Part shown: positions 25,230 through 35,700 of the stretch, piece by piece | How the letters are laid out: every line of letters begins with the position of its first letter | Position numbering within the stretch: position 1 is the stretch's first letter | Assembly: GCA_015069385.1 (NCBI GenBank) | Contig: SVIS01000001.1 | Location: 81,127-130,762 of the forward strand | Source of the DNA: Clostridiales bacterium | GTDB taxonomy: Bacteria; Bacillota; Clostridia; Christensenellales; UBA1242 | DNA: 49,636 nucleotides | Direction: 5' to 3' | Translations under genes and position numbers: made by a program | Notes under the pieces: model-generated | The model's input: only the letters and a program-made list of their open reading frames with translations | The model's database searches: none | What the model was told of the DNA's origin: nothing

Positions 25230-25700
25230 TTAAACATCATCACGTTTTTTTAATATGCTATCCATTAATAGCATTTTTAGTTCAGGTGATAAATCTTTAA
25301 TTTGCTGAGCAATAGGTTTTTTATTTAATTTTTTACCTCTAACCCTGCCTCTGAATATATTATCAAAATTATCTGTTTTTATTTCTGTGCCACCAAATCT
25401 TTGTGGAATTGATTGATTTAAAGTTTCCGAAGAAACCATGAAATCATCTTCATCATCAATAGCAAATAGTTCTTCTAATGAAGCATCTCGAACAGAATCA
25501 TCATATTGATTTTTTAATGGAATAAATTCTTCTATTTTTTGTTCAACAGATTTTTCTTGTTTTAAAGGTTCACCCTGTGGAACAGTTTTACTTTTTTTGC
25601 TAAAAATCTTTTTAAAATAAGCCTTAATATTATCAGAAAAAATAAAACAAAGGGCTACAAGAAATGCTACAACTGCTACTGCAATTATTATATATAACAT
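25230..25700 (-). CDS. small membrane-anchored protein of the flotillin operon
   Basis: 156 residues, not recognised. One N-terminal membrane helix (residues 2-23, LYIIIAVAVVAFLVALCFIF) is followed by a basic stretch (YFKKIFSKKSK), a long acidic and probably disordered middle, and a C-terminal helix PELKMLLMDSILKKRDDV. The topology suggests a membrane-tethered cytoplasmic protein. It starts 27 bases after floA and ends near the convergent sigK, so it is the last gene of nfeD-floA-x. A role with flotillin is inferred from position only. Confidence 0.7.
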   Translation of the reverse strand: MLYIIIAVAVVAFLVALCFIFSDNIKAYFKKIFSKKSKTVPQGEPLKQEKSVEQKIEEFIPLKNQYDDSVRDASLEELFAIDDEDDFMVSSETLNQSIPQRFGGTEIKTDNFDNIFRGRVRGKKLNKKPIAQQIKDLSPELKMLLMDSILKKRDDV

Positions 25701-25727
25701 ATACTCTCCTCCCTTTGTTTATTTTAA

Positions 25728-26741
25728 CTAAAAGTCGTTATTATTGTTATTGTCTTCGTTATTGTCACCAGCAATTGCTTTGCGCATGCTAGTATCGGCA
25801 TTTAAGTTTTGAATTTTATAATAATCCATTACGCCAAGTTTACCCTCTTTAATTGCTTCAGCCATTGCTTTAGGAACTTCTGCTTCAGCGGCAATTAATA
25901 CTGCTTGCATTTGTTGAGTTTTAGCCTTCATTTCTTGTTCATGAGCTTCAGCCATTGCTCTGCGCTCTTCGGCTTCTGCCTGAGCAACAACTTTTCTTGC
26001 CTCTGCATCACGTTTTCTTAGTTCAGCACCTATGTTTTGACCAACGTCGATATCAGCAATATCTATTGATAAAATTTTGTAACTTGTACCTATATCCAAA
26101 CCTTTATCTATAACTTTTTGAGAAATAAAATCAGGGTTTTCAAGCACTTCACCATGAGTTTCAGCGGAACCAACGGTTGTAACAATACCTTCACCAACAC
26201 GTGCTAAAATTGTTTCATCGCCAGCACCACCTACGAATTTAGCAATATTTGCTCTAACAGTAATTCTTACTTTAACTTTAAGTTCAATACCATCTTTTGC
26301 AACTGCTGAAATAAAATCAGTTGTAATTACTTTAGGTGTAACAGATTGACGAACTGCTTGGTCAACATCACGACCAGCAAGGTCAATTGCTTTTGCCTCT
26401 TCAATTCCTAAATCAATTTTTGCACTATGTGCTGCAATTAAGGCATTAATAACTTTTCTAACATCACCGCCTGCCAAATGATGTGTTTCTAATGCTACAA
26501 CATCTACATTAATACCAGCTTTTTTTGCCATAATATATGCATCAATAATAATAGCAACTGGAATACGACGCATTTTCATACCAATGAGCCTTGTCATAGA
26601 TACGTGTGCCCCAGACACAAGTGCAATAAACCAAGTTTTGATTGGTACTAATGCAAAAAGCAAAACTAATAAAACGGCTAAAATGCCAATAGCAACATAT
26701 AAAATTATGTTACCAGTGCTAACAAGCAATAATTCTTTCAT
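25728..26741 (-). CDS. floA: flotillin-like protein FloA
   Basis: 337 residues. FloA proteins form membrane microdomains and affect protein secretion and cell shape. An N-terminal membrane hairpin (about 8-28) is followed by [20 protein letters not shown], and the SPFH-like region has [20 protein letters not shown] and [17 protein letters not shown]. The long helical stretch near 240-300 contains the repeats [20 protein letters not shown] typical of flotillins. Length and motifs agree with YqfA of Bacillus. It is 22 bases downstream of the NfeD gene, the usual pairing. Confidence 0.95.
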   Translation of the reverse strand: MKELLLVSTGNIILYVAIGILAVLLVLLFALVPIKTWFIALVSGAHVSMTRLIGMKMRRIPVAIIIDAYIMAKKAGINVDVVALETHHLAGGDVRKVINALIAAHSAKIDLGIEEAKAIDLAGRDVDQAVRQSVTPKVITTDFISAVAKDGIELKVKVRITVRANIAKFVGGAGDETILARVGEGIVTTVGSAETHGEVLENPDFISQKVIDKGLDIGTSYKILSIDIADIDVGQNIGAELRKRDAEARKVVAQAEAEERRAMAEAHEQEMKAKTQQMQAVLIAAEAEVPKAMAEAIKEGKLGVMDYYKIQNLNADTSMRKAIAGDNNEDNNNNNDF

Positions 26742-26763
26742 AACTCCTCCTAATAATTTATTA

Positions 26764-27303
26764 CTAATATGTTAATTTATCAATCATTATTCTAGCATCT
26801 TCAATGGCTACTACTTTAATAACTTCACCCTTTTCAATAACAGTGCTTACAGATTGAGCCTCATAACTTTCTTGACCTATTCTTATTTTACCAACTGGCC
26901 TACATTCAGTTAGGGTTAAGCCTTCTTTGCCAATAAGTGATTTTAACTCATCTTTAGCTTTTTCTTTATAATCAGTAGGTAATGATGTTTTGTTTTCTAC
27001 CAAAGCACTTTTTGCAAGCAAGCCATATTTGGCTGAGCGCACAAAAATTAAGAAAATTAACAAAACCACCAAAACCACCAAAAGTATTAAAAAGAATACT
27101 TGAGCAGCCGAGCCAGACAACACTGCATGAACAACAACAGCACCTACTTCACACAAAATACCGATTATCCCAAAAAAACCAAAGCCAGGAATGGTTGCTT
27201 CTACTATGCAAAAGATAAGCCCAAGACTTAGCAATAGTATTACAACCCAATGCATTTGAGTGAACAAGTTGCAAAATTCTGTCCACAAATTTGCAAGCAT
27301 CAT
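26764..27303 (-). CDS. NfeD-like membrane protein
   Basis: 179 residues. The short NfeD form, partner of flotillin. Three membrane helices are seen (about 17-39, 42-60, 66-87), with [20 protein letters not shown] in the middle. An OB-fold C-terminal domain follows, with [20 protein letters not shown] and [15 protein letters not shown], as in NfeD. It is first in the operon nfeD-floA-x and has a promoter at 27331-27359. It has no protease domain, unlike the long form. Confidence 0.93.
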   Translation of the reverse strand: MMLANLWTEFCNLFTQMHWVVILLLSLGLIFCIVEATIPGFGFFGIIGILCEVGAVVVHAVLSGSAAQVFFLILLVVLVVLLIFLIFVRSAKYGLLAKSALVENKTSLPTDYKEKAKDELKSLIGKEGLTLTECRPVGKIRIGQESYEAQSVSTVIEKGEVIKVVAIEDARIMIDKLTY

Positions 27304-27330
27304 AATGTATTTTCCCCCTTAAACAACAAT

Positions 27331-27359
27331 ATTGTACCACACCTTTGAATAAATTGCAA
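27331..27359 (-). promoter_or_regulatory. promoter of the nfeD-floA operon
   Basis: Minus strand: -35 TTGCAA (27354-27359), a 17-base spacer, -10 TACAAT (27331-27336), 27 bases before the nfeD start, with AAGGGGG as ribosome binding site. It is divergent from the glyS promoter 60 bases away. Confidence 0.7.
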
Positions 27360-27419
27360 TATGCAACCTTTCATTTTTTAGTATAATTTTCAAATTTATG
27401 TTAACCAATTAAAAATTTA

Positions 27420-27448
27420 TTGACAAATATTAAAAAAAAGAATAAATT
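27420..27448 (+). promoter_or_regulatory. promoter of the glyS T-box transcript
   Basis: -35 TTGACA (27420-27425), 17-base spacer, -10 TAAATT (27443-27448). Transcription would start near 27454, immediately before the T-box leader. Confidence 0.75.
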
Positions 27449-27453
27449 AGTTA

Positions 27454-27622
27454 TGTGCGATGAAAAAGGTGGCGACTTTGGAGCATGCAAAAGAAATTTT
27501 GCCGTTATTACTTTAACGTTATTAAAGTTTAAAGAGAGTGTTTATACACTAAGTGGGGTGGAACCGCGGTTTAAAAAATAATCGTCCCCATATCAAGCAA
27601 TTTTGTTTGATATGGTTTTTTT
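27454..27622 (+). ncRNA. glycine T-box riboswitch with a very short stem I
   Basis: A tRNA-sensing leader controlling glyS. The T-box sequence GGGGTGGAACCGCGG is at 27555-27569. A terminator follows: stem 27588-27596 with 27607-27615, core CCATATCAA, and seven T (27616-27622). Upstream are hairpins GCAAAA-GAAA-TTTTGC (27487-27502) and ACTTTAA-CGTTA-TTAAAGT (27510-27528). The only candidate stem I is 27454-27487: base pairs TGTGC with GCATG, kink-turn-like GATGA and GGAG, and GGC (27471-27473) as the likely glycine specifier. That is about 34 bases against about 100 in usual T-boxes. Uncharged tRNA-Gly would favour the antiterminator, so glyS rises when glycine charging falls. Confidence 0.88.
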
Positions 27623-27643
27623 ATATTATAAAGGAGATATTTT

Positions 27644-29032
27644 ATGAATAATAATGTAACTATGGAAAAAATAGTAAACTTATGTAAAAACAGAGGTATA
27701 ATTTTTCAAGGAAGCGAAATTTACGGAGGCATGGGTAACACTTGGGACTATGGTCCTATTGGTGTAGAAATTAAAAATAATATTAAAAAAGCATGGTGGA
27801 AACGCTTTGTGCAAGAAAGCGAAAATTCGTTTGGTGTAGATGCTGCAATATTAATGAACGCAAGAGTGTGGGACGCAAGTGGTCATACAACCTCTTTCTC
27901 TGACCCTAAAATGGATTGTAGAGAATGCAAAACAAGACACAGAGCCGACAATTTAATAGAAAACTACTGCTCTAAACATAAAATTGATGGAATAGTTCCT
28001 GACAAAATGAGTAATGAAGAAATGGAAGTTTTTATTAATGAACATAAAATTGCATGCCCTGTTTGTGGCAAACATAATTTTACAAATATTAGGCAATTTA
28101 AACTTATGTTCGAAACATCTAGAGGTGTAACTGATGACAATACAGATAAAATATATTTACGCCCAGAAACCGCCCAAGGTGAATTTGTAAACTTTTTAAA
28201 TGTTCAAAGAAGTATGCGTGCAAAAATTCCTTTTGGTATTGCACAAATTGGTAAAGCTTTTAGAAATGAAATAACACCAGGAAATTTCATATTTAGAACA
28301 ATTGAATTTGAACAAATGGAACATCAATGGTTTTGCAAAGAAGGGACTGATGAAAAATATTATGAAGAATTTAAACAAAAAGCTTTTGAGTTTTTAACAA
28401 GCATTGGTTTTAATTCAGAACATTTGCGTTTTAAAGACCATGACAAACTTGCTTTTTATGCCCGAGCCGCTTGTGATATTCAATATCTTTACCCTATGGG
28501 CTGGCAAGAATTAAATGGTATTCATAACAGAACAAATCATGATTTATCACATCATCAAGAATTTTCTGGCAAAAATATGCTGTACATGGACCCAGTTACA
28601 AATGAAAAATATATACCATATGTTGTTGAATATTCTATTGGTGCTGACAGGCTAATGCTTGCTGTTCTTTGCGAAGCATATGATGAAGAAACTTTAGAAA
28701 ATGGCGAAGTTAGAACCATAATGCACCTTGCTCCATGTCTTGCTCCATACAAAGCATGTGTATTACCTCTTATGAAGAAAAATCATTCTGAAAAAGCAAA
28801 AGAATTACACAAACAATTATGTAAAGACTTTATGTGTGATTATGATGAAAGTGGTTCTATTGGCAAACGTTATCGCCGTCAAGATGAAATTGGAACACCA
28901 TATTGCATTACTATTGATGAAGATACTCTAGAAAAAGGAACAGTAACTATTAGAGAACGTGATAGCATGGAACAAGTTACAATCAAAGCCGAAGATGTAA
29001 AACAATATATTAATGACAGAATTAAATATTAA
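27644..29032 (+). CDS. glyS: glycyl-tRNA synthetase (dimeric, single-chain type)
   Basis: 462 residues. A class II synthetase of the alpha2 type (not the GlyQ/GlyS tetramer). Recognisable blocks are GIIFQGSEIYGGMGNTWDYG at the N-terminus, a zinc-site-like CRECKTRHRAD and CPVCGKHN pair, FRTIEFEQMEHQWFC, GWQELNGIHNRTNHDLSHH, and the C-terminal anticodon-binding domain with GKRYRRQDEIGTPYCITID. The length is typical. The start has AAAGGAG seven bases upstream. It is controlled by the T-box leader just before it and closed by the terminator at 29037-29066. Confidence 0.97.
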   Translation: MNNNVTMEKIVNLCKNRGIIFQGSEIYGGMGNTWDYGPIGVEIKNNIKKAWWKRFVQESENSFGVDAAILMNARVWDASGHTTSFSDPKMDCRECKTRHRADNLIENYCSKHKIDGIVPDKMSNEEMEVFINEHKIACPVCGKHNFTNIRQFKLMFETSRGVTDDNTDKIYLRPETAQGEFVNFLNVQRSMRAKIPFGIAQIGKAFRNEITPGNFIFRTIEFEQMEHQWFCKEGTDEKYYEEFKQKAFEFLTSIGFNSEHLRFKDHDKLAFYARAACDIQYLYPMGWQELNGIHNRTNHDLSHHQEFSGKNMLYMDPVTNEKYIPYVVEYSIGADRLMLAVLCEAYDEETLENGEVRTIMHLAPCLAPYKACVLPLMKKNHSEKAKELHKQLCKDFMCDYDESGSIGKRYRRQDEIGTPYCITIDEDTLEKGTVTIRERDSMEQVTIKAEDVKQYINDRIKY

Positions 29033-29036
29033 AACT

Positions 29037-29066
29037 AAAAAATGTACCAAACAGGGTACATTTTTT
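29037..29066. terminator. bidirectional terminator between glyS and the penicillin-binding protein gene
   Basis: Eight-base stem AATGTACC / GGTACATT (29041-29048 with 29055-29062), six-base loop, T-rich on both sides. It serves the convergent plus-strand glyS and the minus-strand operon ending at 29077. Confidence 0.85.
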
Positions 29067-29076
29067 AATATTACTT

Positions 29077-30951
29077 TTACGTTACCAAGATAACATTTGC
29101 ATTTGGAAACAGCATTGTTCCAGCAGGTGGAAGTTGTTGTTTTATAACTCCACCCTCACCATCTATTTCATATGTTAAACCAAGATTAATTAAATTATTT
29201 ACACTTTCAGTCAAACTTTTGCCAACAAGATCCGGCATTTTAATAGTTGCTTCAACCCTTTTTAAATCGTCTTCCAAATTAATTGGTTGAACATTTAAAT
29301 ATTCAAACATTCCACTAAAAATTTCTTTACCATATGGTGCGGCAACAACACTACCATAATACGCACCAGCACTAGGTTCATCTACGCAAAACAAAAGCAC
29401 ATATTCTGGATCACTTGCAGGATACGTTCCAATAAAACTTGAAATATATTTTCCTCTAGCAATTGTTCCATTTTCATACTTTTGAGCCGTACCTGTTTTA
29501 CCACCAATGTCATAACCGGGCACAAACGAATACATTGCTGTTTTATTTACAACTAATTTCATCATTTCATTTATAGAGTTTGAAGTACTTTGAGAAATAA
29601 CTTTTTGACCTTGTTTAAAGTTTTGTTGTTTTAAAATTGTTGGAGTTATTTTATTTCCACCATTTACAATACTGCATACAGCAGAAATTAATTGTATAGG
29701 CGTTACTGCAATAGTTTGTCCAAAACCTATACGTGCAAGGTCTACTGTTTTCACATTTTTTTCATTTAACATTATTCCACTACTTTCTCCAGATATTTCA
29801 ATACCAGTTTTAGAGCCAATGCCAAAATTTTTAAGATAATTATAAAAGTTTGATGTCCCCATACGTTCTGCAAGCGTCATAAACACACAGTTACATGAAT
29901 TTGCAAAACCTTCTGTTAATTTTTGAGAACCATGCCCTATTGATTTCCAGCACTTAATTTTTTGACCATCAACCAATTTGCTACCACCACAATAAAAACA
30001 ATCTGTTTCACTTGTAATACCATTTTCTAATGCAGCAGCAGTTGTTAAAATTTTAAAAGTTGACCCAGGCTCATAAACGTCTACAACGCACTTATTTTTC
30101 ATAATATCCATTAGACTTGCTACATTATCTCTTGGAACTTCATTTAAATCAAAACTAGGTTTATTGCTCATTGCAACTATTTCACCTGTTTTAGCCTTCA
30201 TAATAATACCGGTTATTCCTTTTGCTTGTTGATCTATGTAGGCTTTTTCCATTACTTGCTCTAAAATTAGTTGAATGTTTGCATCAATCGATAATGTTAC
30301 GTTTTCCCCAGCAGTACTTTTTACATATGTTCTTAATGTATTATCAATTTCTTTGCCCTGAAGGTCACTTTGCACCATATAATAACCATCAATACCTGAT
30401 AATGTTTCATTAAAATATGCTTCTAAGCCCGCTTGTCCTACATTATCTATTGATGTAAATCCTAATACTTGAGTTAATAAATTACCATAAGGATAATATC
30501 TTGTCACATTTTCTGATAAAAATATTCCTGAAATATCACTAATTAATATTTCTTCTGCAAGTTTTTGTTCTATTTTTAGTTTTATTAATACTTCACTAAC
30601 ACTTGAGTTGGAGACTTTTTCGAACACAGAATTAAATGACATATTAAGTTTTTTAGCTAAAAATAATGCAACCTCGTTAATATCTTTAATTTCTCTATAA
30701 CGTGTATATACGTTATATGTTGTATAAGACACCGCAAGAGCAACTCCATTTGCATCATATATTTTACCACGCTCAGCAGTTATGGGTAAATCTCTGGTCC
30801 ATTGACTTTCGGCTTTAGATTGTAATTCACTTGCTGAAAAAAACTGTAAATAAAATAATCTCGTAATCAATAGTAAAAAAATAAGGGATATTGCACAAAC
30901 ACTTGCGAATATCCTCTTTCGTAACGAATATAAATTATACTCGAATTTCAT
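29077..30951 (-). CDS. penicillin-binding protein 2 / SpoVD-type transpeptidase with one PASTA domain
   Basis: 624 residues. A class B transpeptidase that cross-links peptidoglycan outside the membrane. It has an N-terminal membrane helix (about 13-33), a dimerisation domain, and a transpeptidase domain with the active-site motif EPGSTFK (Ser297), the SCN triad (352-354) and KTGT (485-488). A single C-terminal PASTA domain spans about 570-624. It could be the division protein FtsI/PbpB or its sporulation relative SpoVD; the presence of PASTA and the position after rsmH do not decide. Its ATG overlaps the preceding stop by one base (TAATG). The cysteines around 318-336 (CFYCGG, KCW) are uncommon in this family. 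Confidence 0.92.
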   Translation of the reverse strand: MKFEYNLYSLRKRIFASVCAISLIFLLLITRLFYLQFFSASELQSKAESQWTRDLPITAERGKIYDANGVALAVSYTTYNVYTRYREIKDINEVALFLAKKLNMSFNSVFEKVSNSSVSEVLIKLKIEQKLAEEILISDISGIFLSENVTRYYPYGNLLTQVLGFTSIDNVGQAGLEAYFNETLSGIDGYYMVQSDLQGKEIDNTLRTYVKSTAGENVTLSIDANIQLILEQVMEKAYIDQQAKGITGIIMKAKTGEIVAMSNKPSFDLNEVPRDNVASLMDIMKNKCVVDVYEPGSTFKILTTAAALENGITSETDCFYCGGSKLVDGQKIKCWKSIGHGSQKLTEGFANSCNCVFMTLAERMGTSNFYNYLKNFGIGSKTGIEISGESSGIMLNEKNVKTVDLARIGFGQTIAVTPIQLISAVCSIVNGGNKITPTILKQQNFKQGQKVISQSTSNSINEMMKLVVNKTAMYSFVPGYDIGGKTGTAQKYENGTIARGKYISSFIGTYPASDPEYVLLFCVDEPSAGAYYGSVVAAPYGKEIFSGMFEYLNVQPINLEDDLKRVEATIKMPDLVGKSLTESVNNLINLGLTYEIDGEGGVIKQQLPPAGTMLFPNANVILVT

Positions 30952-31733
30952 TAATTTCCCCCAAATAGTTTAGAGAGCCAGTTACAAAAAACATCAAACC
31001 AATTTGATTCTTGCTGATATTCATTTGGCTCAGTAGTTTCCTCTGGAATGACTGGTAATATTTCAGTAGTCATTTCAACTAAAAGTGAATCATCATTAGG
31101 ATTTTCAGTAACATTATCGTACTTTTTAATTTCTAAAATGATTTTTGCTATATTAACATTTAATTCATTATTAGTAGTTGTAGCCTGATATATATTGCTA
31201 TTTGTTTGTGCAATATCGATTGAATTTCCTATTACCCAGCCACCAAATAAAGCAACTAATATACAATATACACCAGCAACAAGTTTTATTCTAAATGAAT
31301 AATTTTTTTTAGGTGAAGGAGTGGCATTTTTTAACTCTTTTTTTATTTGTTTGTCATCAACCTTTATTTCGTTTGCTTCTTCTATTAAGTTATCAAAATT
31401 AACTTCTACTTTAGGGGGTTGTTCTTGTATGATTTGTTCAATTTTTTCCTCATTATTGATAACTTCTTGTTGATAGTTTGTTTCGGCTTCTCCAACAGTC
31501 ATTGTGTTAGAAAAAGATTGTAAATATTTAGAACTTGGCAAATTTGAAACATTTATATTTTCATGACGAGGCAAAATAGGCTCTTGTTTTTTTTTCTTAT
31601 TTTGCACAGCAAAAAGTTTCTTTTGTGCTTCGGTCATATTTTGAGTTTTTTCATTTTTTTCTATTAAAAGTTGAGTTCTAGCATTTGAATCTAATTTTTT
31701 AAAATCATAATTTTTAGACCTATCTTCAAACAT
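30951..31733 (-). CDS. bitopic membrane protein at the FtsL position
   Basis: 260 residues. It lies between rsmH and the penicillin-binding protein, where ftsL is expected. It has a long hydrophilic cytoplasmic N-terminus (1-148, charged, with KKKKQEP and many Glu/Gln), one membrane helix (149-170), a heptad-like segment (172-205, QTNSNIYQATTTNNELNVNI) and an acidic tail ending in SNWFDVFCNWLSKLFGGN. FtsL proteins usually have about 100 residues with a short cytoplasmic part, so this would be a much enlarged form or a replacement. The gene is coupled to rsmH by an 18-base gap and to the next gene by TAATG. Confidence 0.6.
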   Translation of the reverse strand: MFEDRSKNYDFKKLDSNARTQLLIEKNEKTQNMTEAQKKLFAVQNKKKKQEPILPRHENINVSNLPSSKYLQSFSNTMTVGEAETNYQQEVINNEEKIEQIIQEQPPKVEVNFDNLIEEANEIKVDDKQIKKELKNATPSPKKNYSFRIKLVAGVYCILVALFGGWVIGNSIDIAQTNSNIYQATTTNNELNVNIAKIILEIKKYDNVTENPNDDSLLVEMTTEILPVIPEETTEPNEYQQESNWFDVFCNWLSKLFGGN

Positions 31734-31750
31734 AGCCTTTTCTCCTTTGT

Positions 31751-32695
31751 TTATATTCTTTCTAATACCCTTAGCTTAGCACAAGATGAACGAGAGTTGT
31801 TTTTTAACTCTTCTTGCGTAGCAAGAATTGGTTTTTTATTAACTAGTTTTACAACTGCCCTATGATTACATATGCAAACAGGTGTTTTAGGTGGACATAT
31901 ACAGTTTGTTGCTAAATCTTTAAAAGCATTTTTTACAATTCTATCCTCCAATGAATGAAATGTCAAGATAGCCATTCTACCACCCTTTTTAAGGTTTTTA
32001 GCTAAAAACTGAATAACATCGTATAAATTTTCAAGTTCATGATTAACTTCTATTCTAATCGCCTGAAAAGCCTTTTTATACGCACCACCACGAGAATAAA
32101 TTACCTTTTGTGGTATTGAATGTTCTATTATGTCAGCAAGTTCTTTTGTTGTATTTATTGGTTTTTGCTGTCTTGCAGTAATTATATTTTTAGAAATCTG
32201 CTTTGCAAACTCCTCCTCTCCATATTCAAAAAGAATTTTGCACAATTGCTCATATGCGTATTCGTTAACTACATTATAGGCAGAAAATTTTTGAGTTCTA
32301 TCCATACGCATATCTAGTGGCCCATCTAATCTAAAACTAAAGCCTCTGCTTGCTGTATCTATTTGATATGAACTTACACCTAAATCAATTAAAACACCAT
32401 CTAATTTGTTATATAACTGCAAATAATCAACAACTTCGGCTGCATTTTTAAAATCGGTATGATAAGAACTAAAATTAGTAAATTTTTGCCGAAATCTATT
32501 AGTTGTAAAATTGATAGCATCTTCATCTTTATCTAGACCAATCAGCATACCTTGAGAACTTAGTTTTTCTAATATTTTTTCACTATGACCACCGCCACCT
32601 AGCGTGCAGTCAATATAAATGCCATCAGGATTAATACTTAACCCCGATAGCACTTCATTTAACATTACTGGTTTATGTTCAAAATTTATTTCCAT
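31751..32695 (-). CDS. rsmH: 16S rRNA (cytosine(1402)-N(4))-methyltransferase
   Basis: About 314 residues. Methylates C1402 of 16S rRNA (formerly MraW). The start is set at the ATG at 32695, where MEINFEHKPVMLNEVLSGL begins and AGGAG lies upstream; the upstream TTG at 32734 has none. SAM-binding motifs: DCTLGGGGHSEKIL and LIDLGVSSYQID. Near the C-terminus GGRMAILTFHSLEDRIVKNA is characteristic. It is 14 bases after the giant membrane protein gene. MraZ, usually just upstream, is absent. Confidence 0.97.
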   Translation of the reverse strand: MEINFEHKPVMLNEVLSGLSINPDGIYIDCTLGGGGHSEKILEKLSSQGMLIGLDKDEDAINFTTNRFRQKFTNFSSYHTDFKNAAEVVDYLQLYNKLDGVLIDLGVSSYQIDTASRGFSFRLDGPLDMRMDRTQKFSAYNVVNEYAYEQLCKILFEYGEEEFAKQISKNIITARQQKPINTTKELADIIEHSIPQKVIYSRGGAYKKAFQAIRIEVNHELENLYDVIQFLAKNLKKGGRMAILTFHSLEDRIVKNAFKDLATNCICPPKTPVCICNHRAVVKLVNKKPILATQEELKNNSRSSCAKLRVLERI

Positions 32696-32709
32696 TTTCT
32701 CCTGCTGTA

Positions 32710-35700
32710 TTAAGCCATAATAAGGCTTTCCCAATCAATAATTCCATCTGTAGCATAATTTTCATAAATATAATCAGAACTTATATCATTAGCCAATGCT
32801 ATATGTTCAAGCAATGAATTGTAACTTTCATTAAATACACTATCTGCTTTTTTAGTATTAGTTTGAAGTGCGTTCATAATATTAACCGCACCTTGTTTTT
32901 GATCGGTTGACATTTCATCTAATTTAAATGAGCAATTTTCAAACAAAGGGACAACATCTAATGCAATGTCAGTTACATTTTTAACATCATCTGCTTGAGC
33001 AGTTAAATCTTTAATTTCTGTTATTACTGTATTTGAAACATTAATTAATTTATTAATGCTTTCTATAACAACATTTGCAAGCTTATTGTTAAGTGCATTA
33101 TAGGTTGCACGAGTATAATCAGTTGAATTTAAAGCATCTAAGAACGAAGATAATGTTTCACTTGAAATATCTTCCAAACTTCCACCTTCTGGCACGGCTT
33201 TAAAAGCATTAACACCACATTCTACTATTTCTCTTAAGTAGTTATATCTTGCTGTAACATTTATATTACCTGTGTATGTTTCTATTTGTGTGCTAAGTTC
33301 ACTTCCTACATAATTTGCAACTTCGCCATTTACCGTATTAATCATATATACAAGAATTGCATTATATGTTTCAGCAAATATTCCATCAGCAATTTCAGTA
33401 TTTTGTTTGAAGATATCTATTAAATTAAATAAAGATGTAACATTTATATCTTGCAATTTTGCCGCTTTTAATGATGAAACAGTATCTAAGGCTTGATTTA
33501 AAATTGCTATTATGTTTTGACCATCCTCAATTGCATCTATATATTGAGTTACGCTAACAATTTTATTGCCAGCACTATCGCCTACAAATGATTTTATGTT
33601 TTCGTTAATCATGTCAGCAACTTTAATTAATAAAGCATTGTACGACTCTTTAAACACACCATTTGCTTCAGCATTTACTTCTAGTTTTGCTAAAAGATTG
33701 TTTATTGTAGTTTTATCGATTTTATCTAAATCGCTTTGAGCAAAATCAACATCTAATGCTGCTGCAATAACATCAGCAATTTGTTGAGATTGACTTGTGA
33801 GGTCTAAATATGAACTAATTTGTGTAATATTAACCCCTATGTCTTCACCAACAAAATCTTTTATTAACGAATTAATAGTATTAACTACATTTGCTGCAAT
33901 AGGTCTAACAATTGATATTTCAAATAAAGGTTTTAAATTTTGTACATCTTCTGATGTCAAAATGTCTAAAGCTTTGTTAAAATCGCCGTCTTTTATCATA
34001 TATTTTACTAGTCCTTCACCATCAATTGTGATTTGATTTAAATCATTTATCATATTGTCAAGACTAGTTAGAGTTGTATTCCAACTAAATGTTAAACTTT
34101 TTGCTGGTTCAAAATAGATATATGAGCCAAGAGAGGTTTTATCTAATGCCGTAATTATATCGTTATAAACGCCACTATTTGTTCCATCTGATGAAAATAA
34201 ATTAGAAAATTTAATTGAATCTAATGCGATACCTAATTTTTTAAGTTCGCTATCTAAAATTGTGTCAATTAGTTTATCTTCTGATAAATCTTGAAGATTA
34301 ATATCTTTTACGTAATCAACAACTTGATTAACAATGTTTATAAGTTGTAAGTTATCTGTTTCTGACATAAAATTTGTTGTATTAAAATCAGAAATAGTTA
34401 CTGTTTCACCTTCTTTAACCATACCAGAAAGTATTGATTCTATAATTGCTTTAACTTCATCTAAAGCATATAATGCTGTATTTTTTAATATGCTGCACGA
34501 AAGCACAGGAGCAACAATTCTAGTAGCCAAAGTTGTGTTGGTTTGATTTTTTGCTGCCAATTCATCAATTATTAAATTTAAATCATCTTGCTTTGTTTCT
34601 TGGGTAGAGTTTTTTAAAATTGTAATAACTTCTGAATTTTTTAATTCTTCAATAACACCAGCAAGTGTTGTAAGTTGAGTTTTGATATTACCAGATTTTG
34701 CAAGTTCATTAAAACTTAAATATTTTGAATATTCAGAATTGCTCATTGCGTCACAAATGCTTGTAAATAATCCAGACTCTTTAAACAAATTCATATTAGT
34801 TATATTTTCAATTTCTTCACCAGCAAGTGTTAATATATTGTATGTGTTATAATCAAATACTTTGTATACATCATTGATTATTTCTTCAAATTCAATATCC
34901 TTAACTTGTGTATAAATATCGTAAGCACATGAAATTAAGTTTGTAAGTTCAGTTGATGTTACTTTTATATTTTTTGTACCATCTAACTTAGGTAAAACAA
35001 CTTTTGAATTATTATTAAATTCAATATTTTCGTTCATTAAATCTTGCAAATAAGTTGCACCATAATTGTTTGCTTCAATTAATAACTTTTGAAGTAAATT
35101 TGATGAACATATTTTGCCTGTGATTTTTGTTAAAACTTCATCTTTAATATGTGTTGCAGTCTGTTGGTTTAAAAGAATTTTTGCAATATTGTCAATATTA
35201 AACTCTTCTTTAACAATTTGTTTTAAAAGCCCACTCTTGGCTGATATTTCAAATGTGCCAACAAGAGCTTTTATATCATCTTTTAATGAATAACCACATG
35301 CCTTATAATTTTCAAAGGCTACTTTTAAATGATTAAATAAAGGAACAAGGCGCTCATCGGTTTGAGAATTTGAAATTAAATCTACTGCAGTGATTAATCC
35401 ATCGGCACCAAGAGAACATAATAATTTTGAATTAAACAAATTATCACATAAAGTATATAATTTGTTAAAATCATAATTGTTTGGATTTTCCATTAAGTCA
35501 TCAAAAATTACGTTTAAATCTGAAGTTCCTAAACTTGTTGTCATCTGTGTTGCAAAATCAACAAATTCATCATATACCCCAACAATGGTTCTGATTTCTT
35601 CACCAAGTTTTACCGTATAACCATTAATCTCACATCTTGCAACCAAATTTAATGTTGCCTCAGATAAATTACCCACCTTTCCTATTTTTGCAAGTATGGA

